This document shows, piece by piece, positions 52,989 through 57,753 of a DNA stretch of 57,753 nucleotides. Numbering within the stretch: the stretch's first letter is position 1; each line of letters starts with the position of its first letter. Source of the DNA: a virus. The notes beneath the pieces were generated by a model. That model ran no database searches and was not told the DNA's origin. It worked only from the letters and a program-made list of their open reading frames with translations. The translations under genes were made by a program, and so were the position numbers. The stretch is taken from IMG/VR virus record IMGVR_UViG_3300037156_000089, positions 1-57,753 of that record; one strand, given 5' to 3'.

Positions 52989-54911
52989 ATGAAGCCCGTG
53001 TCCCGCCTTCTCTCGGCGCTCTGGATCATCGTCTCTGGCCTCATGGCCGGAGGCGTCAATCCGGCGTTCGCGCTCAGCGGCAATAGCCTGTTTGAGACCT
53101 CCGCGCTCAGCCATGTGTCGAGGGATCATTACGATGCGGAAGGCATCGATTGGGCGCGAGATCGTGTTGAGGTCGCGTCTCTCATCGGGCCGCGCCGGGC
53201 GCTGCTAGGCGGGAGTGGGTTCAAGCCCGCCCTCTCCCTGCCGTTCTACCAGATGTCCACCGGCGCGGACCTCTCCTCGCGCGGCGTCACGTACTCCGGC
53301 CCCGGCAACAAGACACAGTATGACAGCACGGGGAAGCTGACGTACGCGCCGAATAACCTGATCCCAAACTCAACATCCTCGACTTGGTGGTCCACCGGCA
53401 AGTCAGCGGGAACCACGGTCACGGGCGGGCAAGTTGACCCTTTTGGCGGGGCACTGGCTTCTCAGCTTACCTTCGGCGCTCAAGGCGATTTTGCGGGCTC
53501 AAATATCGCGACGCTAGCTGCTAGTAACTACATCAACTCACTGTGGGTTCAGGGTAACGCAAGCGGCACGATCCATCTTTTCGACGCATCACATGGTGCA
53601 TGGAATGTCTCAGTTCCAGTAACAACTACTTGGACTAGGGTTGATACCGGTTCGATCTTTATCGCTTCTGGCCGCATTATAGCGATTCAGCGAGGATCTG
53701 GGGATCTTACTCAAGTCAATGTGTATGCCCCCCAACTCGAAGCCGTCACCTACCAGACCACGCCCCGCACCTACGTTGCGACCACCAGCGCAACCTATTA
53801 CGGCCCGAGGTTCGACTACCGCTACAACGCGACAAGTGGCCTGTGGGAAGCCGCTGGCCTGCTGATCGAAGAGGTGCGGACGAACCTTGCGACTTACAGC
53901 GGCGACTATACAAACGCTGCGTGGACCCGGGCCGGCAAAGTCAACGTCACTGCAAATGCTATTCTTGCACCTGACGGTACAACGACAGCCCAAAAGCTAT
54001 CCGCCTCGGTTTCGGCAAGTGACAACTATCAGACCTTCCAAATTGGCAAGACGATAACCAGCGGATCGGCGTATACAGCGTCCGAGTACTTCAAGGCGGC
54101 TGAATACACATTCGGTATTCTCAACATCTATGACGGCACGAACAAGCGCGCATGGTTCAACCTATCGACAGGGACTGTTGCGACAACTGATGCCGGTGTC
54201 ACCGCCACGATCACCTCCGTGGGTGGAGGTTGGTATCGCTGCACGGCTACCGCCACGGCGGGCTCTACCAGCGGCGGCATGTCCATTGAGTTCTCCAACG
54301 CTGACAATGTGTTTACATTCGCGGCGACTGCTGGCTCCGGGGTGTATGCCTACGGGACGCAATACGAACTCGGCTCCTTCGCCACCAGCTATATCCCAGA
54401 TACGTCCGCAGCCGTTACTAGAGCGGCTGACTATGTGAGCATGACGGGGACGGCGTTCTCGAGCTGGTATAATCAGGCGGAAGGAACTTGGGTTGTCGAG
54501 GCGGACTCCGCAAAGCCGAGCGGTGGTTCTGCTGGCGTGTTCGTCGTTAGCGATAATACTGGCAACGAGCGGATGCTAATCTCTCACGATCTGAGCGGCA
54601 CGAACATTGAGTCCATCGTGATCTCAGGGGCTGTGCCACAGGCCGATATTATCTCTGCGGGCTCGACCACGACGGGTTCCGCGTACAAGACGGCGCTCGC
54701 CTACAAGGCAAATGACATCGCGGCGGTTACCGCGGGCGGCACGGTTGGTACTGACACATCTGCCACTATCCCGACCGTGAACCGATTGGACTTCGGGTTC
54801 TATTACCCCGGCCTGTCTAGCTCGAATATCCTCAACGGCCACATCAAGTCCCTCGACTATTACCGCACCCGCCTACCCAACCCCACGCTCGTCACCAAGT
54901 CGACACCATAA
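52989..54911 (+). CDS. Large tail fibre or tip protein with signal-like N-terminus
   Basis: A 640-residue protein. Residues 1-29 (MKPVSRLLSALWIIVSGLMA, then GGVNPAFA) look like a signal sequence. After a linker come beta-jelly domains; two segments are typical of adhesin-like phage tail proteins: LLIEEVRTNLATYSGDYTNA and FATSYIPDTSAAVTRAADYV, with SSWYNQAEGTWVVE. These occur in receptor-binding fibres with carbohydrate-binding folds. Confidence 0.8.
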   Translation: MKPVSRLLSALWIIVSGLMAGGVNPAFALSGNSLFETSALSHVSRDHYDAEGIDWARDRVEVASLIGPRRALLGGSGFKPALSLPFYQMSTGADLSSRGVTYSGPGNKTQYDSTGKLTYAPNNLIPNSTSSTWWSTGKSAGTTVTGGQVDPFGGALASQLTFGAQGDFAGSNIATLAASNYINSLWVQGNASGTIHLFDASHGAWNVSVPVTTTWTRVDTGSIFIASGRIIAIQRGSGDLTQVNVYAPQLEAVTYQTTPRTYVATTSATYYGPRFDYRYNATSGLWEAAGLLIEEVRTNLATYSGDYTNAAWTRAGKVNVTANAILAPDGTTTAQKLSASVSASDNYQTFQIGKTITSGSAYTASEYFKAAEYTFGILNIYDGTNKRAWFNLSTGTVATTDAGVTATITSVGGGWYRCTATATAGSTSGGMSIEFSNADNVFTFAATAGSGVYAYGTQYELGSFATSYIPDTSAAVTRAADYVSMTGTAFSSWYNQAEGTWVVEADSAKPSGGSAGVFVVSDNTGNERMLISHDLSGTNIESIVISGAVPQADIISAGSTTTGSAYKTALAYKANDIAAVTAGGTVGTDTSATIPTVNRLDFGFYYPGLSSSNILNGHIKSLDYYRTRLPNPTLVTKSTP

Positions 54912-54924
54912 GGAGGGCGCACAG

Positions 54925-55302
54925 ATGGATTACGTTCTCAAGTCACCCTCCCAAGCCGCCTTCATGGCCGCAGCGGAACAACTCGGCTACGTCCAGCGCG
55001 ACACGGACGGCACCAACCCGCGCCTCATCGCGCAGGGCATCACGAGTGACGGCGGGGATTACTTCATAAATGTCGTGGGTGATGCTTTCAAGCCCACTGG
55101 CAAGATGCTCATCGGACCGATGGGGCCTTATCCTGAAATGGTGCAGGACCCCGGCTATTGGGTGCGTATCAGGCCCAACAACGGGCGGCCTCTCCCGGAA
55201 CTGCCTGATGGGTTCGAACTGTTCCCGCCCAAGAAGTATCTCGCGGATGGCGTGACGGTCGATACGAGCTATGTGCAGCCGCCCTATGGGGAGATCGCCT
55301 AA
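54925..55302 (+). CDS. Small protein after the fibre genes
   Basis: A 125-residue protein (MDYVLKSPSQAAFMAAAEQL, GDYFINVVGDAFKPTGKMLI, PGYWVRIRPNNGRPLPELPD). Its strong SD is AGGAGG. Proteins like this are often found behind tail fibre genes; a chaperone or minor tail role is possible but not shown. Confidence 0.7.
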   Translation: MDYVLKSPSQAAFMAAAEQLGYVQRDTDGTNPRLIAQGITSDGGDYFINVVGDAFKPTGKMLIGPMGPYPEMVQDPGYWVRIRPNNGRPLPELPDGFELFPPKKYLADGVTVDTSYVQPPYGEIA

Positions 55303-55330
55303 CCGCTTCCGCTTTCCGGCAATCCAGCAA

Positions 55331-55353
55331 CCCGCCCTCGTGGCGGGTTTTTT
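55331..55353 (+). terminator. Intrinsic terminator between tail and lysis genes
   Basis: CCCGCC (55331-55336), loop CTCGT, GGCGGG (55342-55347), then six T (55348-55353). A strong terminator that separates the tail genes from the lysis cassette, which may therefore be partly read through or have its own promoter. Confidence 0.9.
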
Positions 55354-55367
55354 ATTGAGGCAAGCTC

Positions 55368-55793
55368 ATGATTAATCTCGATCCATCATCGCTATCCAAG
55401 CTGGTCGGCGTGCACCCCGATCTCATCAAGGTCGTGCACCGAGTGGCTGAACTCTCGACGATCCCATTCTGCGTCGTCTACGGCGTTCGGACGATCGCCG
55501 AGGAAATCGAAGCGATAGATTCGGGCCACTCTTCCCTGAGCGACCCGACGAAATGCCGCCACGTCCCGACGGGCCACCCGCCCTATGGGCACGCTGTCGA
55601 TATCGCTCTCTGGCTCAACGGCCGGCCGTCCTTTCACGACAACGCGCAGATGACGACGTTCATCAAGATCGGCCAGCTTTTCCAGCAAGTCGGCGTCGAG
55701 CTGAAGGTTCCCGGCGGCATCCGCTCTGGCTTCATGTGGAAGACATTCAAGGACTGGGGCCACCACGAGCTCACGGCATGGGCCTATCCCTGA
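55368..55793 (+). CDS. Endolysin, M15-type peptidase
   Basis: A 141-residue protein with the pattern of phage L-alanyl-D-glutamate or D-Ala-D-Ala peptidases: VYGVRTIAEE (about 37-46), KCRHVPTG with His65, GHAVDIAL with Asp78, and a C-terminal FKDWGHHEL with the third zinc ligand. It cuts peptidoglycan peptides. First gene of the lysis cassette; it has no signal peptide, so it needs a holin. Confidence 0.88.
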   Translation: MINLDPSSLSKLVGVHPDLIKVVHRVAELSTIPFCVVYGVRTIAEEIEAIDSGHSSLSDPTKCRHVPTGHPPYGHAVDIALWLNGRPSFHDNAQMTTFIKIGQLFQQVGVELKVPGGIRSGFMWKTFKDWGHHELTAWAYP

Positions 55794-55811
55794 CCTTCGG
55801 AGCCATTGGCT

Positions 55812-56444
55812 ATGCGTCATTCTGATCTCGCCGCGCTCGCGCAGCGCGCATACACGGCCACGCCCGAATGGCAATGCGCCGGGCACGTCCGGGCGATGCT
55901 CGACATAGTCGATGGGGTTCCTGTCGTCTCGGTGCCGGGCACGGACCCGATGAGCTTCGCGGACGATTCCCGCGATCTCGATTGCGATCAGGTGTTCGTT
56001 CCGGGCCTCGGCTACTGCCACGACGGGTTCCAGAGCGCGGCCCTTTCGATTTGGCCGATGGTGAAGGAAACGCTCTTCGCCAACGGCAAGCACGCGCCTC
56101 GGATCACATTCACCGGCCACTCGCTCGGCGGCGCAATCGCGGTGATCCTCGCTGCCCTGACGTTACGCGACAAGCTCGCCGATGAGGTGGAACTCGTCAC
56201 GTTCGGATGCCCGCGCGTCGGTGCGCAACGCCTCGCCCTGAGCCTCTTCTCCGCGAAAAAGACGCTGTACCGCTTCGGGATCGATCCGGTGACGCAAGTG
56301 CCGTTCACCTGGCTCTTCCACCTCCCTCCCGTCGTCTACATGCACCCCACAACGATCTCGCGCATAGGCGCGCCGGAACTGCCGCTGATCTGCAATCACG
56401 CAATCAGCAATTACGTGACTGAGCTTCAACGGCTCGGCCTTTAA
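55812..56444 (+). CDS. Class-3 lipase / esterase of the lysis cassette
   Basis: A 210-residue alpha/beta-hydrolase. FTGHSLGGAIAVI carries the nucleophile Ser at about 104; the acid is likely in RFGIDPVTQVP, and the His in ICNHAISNYV near residue 196. VSVPGTDPMSFADDSRDLDC is the usual start of phage class-3 lipases. Immediately after the endolysin, it may attack membrane lipid at lysis. Confidence 0.85.
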   Translation: MRHSDLAALAQRAYTATPEWQCAGHVRAMLDIVDGVPVVSVPGTDPMSFADDSRDLDCDQVFVPGLGYCHDGFQSAALSIWPMVKETLFANGKHAPRITFTGHSLGGAIAVILAALTLRDKLADEVELVTFGCPRVGAQRLALSLFSAKKTLYRFGIDPVTQVPFTWLFHLPPVVYMHPTTISRIGAPELPLICNHAISNYVTELQRLGL

Positions 56445-56457
56445 AGGAGTAATGACC

Positions 56458-57084
56458 ATGGATGGAACGAAATCTCTGCTCGCGAGCCGGACTTTTTGGG
56501 GTGCCGTCCTCGCGCTTATCGGCATTGTCGCGCCCGCCTTTCACCTGACCGCGCTCGCTTCATGGGCCGGCGCACCCGCGACGCTCGACACCATCCTCCA
56601 GGTTGCGGGCATTGCGGGCGGCCTGCTTGCGATCGTCGGGCGCATCGGTGCAACCAAGACGATCACCCTTCCGACCAGCGCGGGGCCGACCGTTGGTCTC
56701 CTCGCATTTCTGGCAGTCCTGCCGCTCGGCCTCGGCGGATGCGCGAAGGTCGTGGACCAGTTGCAGCAGGGCACGGTCGCATTGACCAATTTCAATAACG
56801 CTCTGATTCAGCTTCAGCTCACGATCCTCGGCAACATGCAGGCGCAGGCCAAGCAGCTTGCGCCGCTCGTCTGCGGCACGATCTCGCTCGGCACCACGAT
56901 TGCCGCCAACCCGGCCGTCGCGGGATCCGTGAATGACTACCTCGGCAAGCACAAGGCCGCAGGGCAGATTATCGCGGTCGCCAGTGAGCTTTGCGCAGTC
57001 GCCGGCCTGCCTGTCACGGTTACGGCGGTCCCTGCGGGGGCAACTGTTCCCGTGCCGGCCGCGCCCCCCGCAGTGGGAGGCTGA
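56458..57084 (+). CDS. Holin-like protein with internal lipobox
   Basis: A 208-residue protein. The N-terminal part has two membrane helices (about 10-32 and 47-62), and a third hydrophobic segment (VGLLAFLAVLPLGLGGCAKV) ends in LGGC, a lipobox. The rest is soluble and helical with an Ala/Pro tail. This combines features of a holin and of an outer-membrane spanin lipoprotein. Start at 56458 (AGGAG at proper distance) rather than 56452. Confidence 0.65.
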   Translation: MDGTKSLLASRTFWGAVLALIGIVAPAFHLTALASWAGAPATLDTILQVAGIAGGLLAIVGRIGATKTITLPTSAGPTVGLLAFLAVLPLGLGGCAKVVDQLQQGTVALTNFNNALIQLQLTILGNMQAQAKQLAPLVCGTISLGTTIAANPAVAGSVNDYLGKHKAAGQIIAVASELCAVAGLPVTVTAVPAGATVPVPAAPPAVGG

Positions 57085-57086
57085 AC

Positions 57087-57377
57087 ATGTCGCCAGAAGC
57101 CCGGCAATTCATCGACGCCCGTGTGGCGGACATCGCGCGGATTAACGCCGTCGCGAAAGCCATCACGGGGTCGCCGATCACGCTCGAGATGGAGGCCATT
57201 ATTCCCGGACTGGCTCAGATCGTGGCTCAGATCGAAGTCGCGGAGGAGATCGCGAGTCTCCTCACGACGGCGGTCCCGATTCTCGAAGGCCTTTCGGGCG
57301 TTTTCATCGGCCTTGAGATCAGGCCAATGACGGTCGAGGAAATGGCCGCGCGCGACGAAGAGGCGAACTGGCATTAA
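57087..57377 (+). CDS. Small protein of the lysis cassette
   Basis: A 96-residue protein (MSPEARQFIDARVADIARIN, then PGLAQIVAQIEVAEEIASLL). The mid part is a hydrophobic amphipathic helix. GGGAGG precedes the ATG. It may be a second holin-associated protein; no family recognised. Confidence 0.6.
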   Translation: MSPEARQFIDARVADIARINAVAKAITGSPITLEMEAIIPGLAQIVAQIEVAEEIASLLTTAVPILEGLSGVFIGLEIRPMTVEEMAARDEEANWH

Positions 57378-57419
57378 GCCAGCGCTGAAGGATCGGAATC
57401 GACAACACTTTTGGTGAAC

Positions 57420-57488
57420 ATGGGGGCTGGGCGTATGGCGACGGGGACAGAGGGCGAAGTAGGCACGATCACGGGCGCGCTCAAATGA
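57420..57488 (+). CDS. Possible 22-residue peptide
   Basis: MGAGRMATGTEGEVGTITGA plus two residues; its stop overlaps the next start as ATGA (57485-57488). Only the coupling supports it. Confidence 0.25.
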   Translation: MGAGRMATGTEGEVGTITGALK

Positions 57489-57753
57489 TCGGGGACTTTC
57501 AGGGCACGACAATCACCGTAGGGGCACTACTCCTCATCGCGGGCGCAATATGGGGCGTGGTTCGAACGCTCGATTGGCTAAATGCCAAGTTTACGGCGAA
57601 CGAAGATGCGAGCAAGCAGCTCCTGAAGGAGAAGATCGAAGAGGCGGTTTTACCCATTGCGATCAAACAATCGGCCAGCGAATTAAGGGCTGAGCAGCTA
57701 TCCGAGAAGCTCAAAGATTTCGAGGTCAGCGTAGTTTCGAACTTCGTCTCGAA
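57485..57753 (+). CDS. Membrane-anchored coiled-coil protein, N-terminal part (continues at 1)
   Basis: The first 90 residues of the protein whose end lies at 1-245. It starts MIGDFQGTTITVGALLLIAG, with a membrane helix at about 9-27, followed by a heptad-like helix (KQLLKEKIEEAVLPIAIKQS). The 127-bp terminal repeat lies within it, so the gene is intact only on the circular map. Confidence 0.75.
   Translation, partial: MIGDFQGTTITVGALLLIAGAIWGVVRTLDWLNAKFTANEDASKQLLKEKIEEAVLPIAIKQSASELRAEQLSEKLKDFEVSVVSNFVS
57627..57753. repeat. Terminal direct repeat, right copy
   Basis: Exact second copy of bases 1-127. It lies inside the gene that starts at 57485, whose frame is kept when 57626 is joined to base 1. 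A biological 127-bp terminal repeat cannot be excluded from sequence alone, but a length of 127 is typical of k-mer overlap. Confidence 0.95.

Noticed and set aside
1-57753. CRISPR array, insertion sequence, complete tRNA or rRNA gene
   Set aside because: No regularly spaced identical repeats, no transposase or terminal inverted repeats, and no full cloverleaf or rRNA-like sequence were seen.

Overview
This window is a complete or nearly complete genome of a tailed phage, probably P22-like (podovirus head and short tail), infecting a GC-rich alphaproteobacterium. The first 127 bases (1-127) are repeated exactly as the last 127 (57627-57753), so the contig closes into a circle of about 57.6 kb; one gene runs across the join. 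The host group is inferred from phage copies of regulators typical of Alphaproteobacteria (a GcrA-like protein, a GapR/DUF2312 protein, and a DNA adenine methyltransferase beside them).

Layout. (1) 0.3-12.5 kb, mostly leftward: an early operon of about 26 tightly overlapping genes (ATGA or TGATG junctions) starting at a repressor-controlled promoter near 12.5 kb. It holds a RecE-like exonuclease and a probable annealing protein, a DUF4326 protein, an ASCH-like protein, small zinc-ribbon proteins and several HNH genes; its distal part looks like shuffled gene cassettes bounded by short repeats. (2) 12.5-15.5 kb: the switch region, with an antirepressor-like Rha protein, a CI-like repressor, a Cro-like protein and operators of the form GTATCC-N5-GGAAAC. 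(3) 15.5-24.0 kb, rightward: GapR, GcrA, a DNA methyltransferase, DnaB helicase, a DUF1376 replication protein and many small genes. (4) 24.0-25.24 kb: no credible gene, but densely packed perfect stem-loops; the best candidate in the window for an undescribed large structured RNA. (5) 25.2-47.7 kb, rightward: packaging and virion genes in P22 order (small and large terminase, portal, scaffold, coat, gp4, gp10, ejection proteins), interrupted by an HNH gene, an anti-Thoeris Tad2-like gene, an oxygenase and an acetyltransferase. (6) 47.7-50.7 kb: accessory (moron-like) genes on both strands. (7) 50.7-55.3 kb: tail fibre and tip genes, several with signal peptides. (8) 55.4 kb to the join: lysis genes (M15 peptidase endolysin, a class-3 lipase, a holin-like protein with an internal lipobox, and a small membrane protein).

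How it fits together. The repressor and Cro-like protein probably set early transcription by binding shared 17-bp operators at two promoters. Early rightward genes appear to reprogram host transcription and DNA methylation and start replication; the leftward operon supplies recombination and host-takeover functions. No integrase, excisionase or partition gene was recognised, so the lifestyle (temperate with unknown maintenance, or a lytic derivative) is unresolved. Three unrelated genes far apart (578, 25516, 49278) share a promoter followed by the same 35-nt stem-loop with covarying base pairs; two of the three lie opposite paralogous ribbon-helix-helix genes, indicating a mobile, self-regulated accessory cassette.
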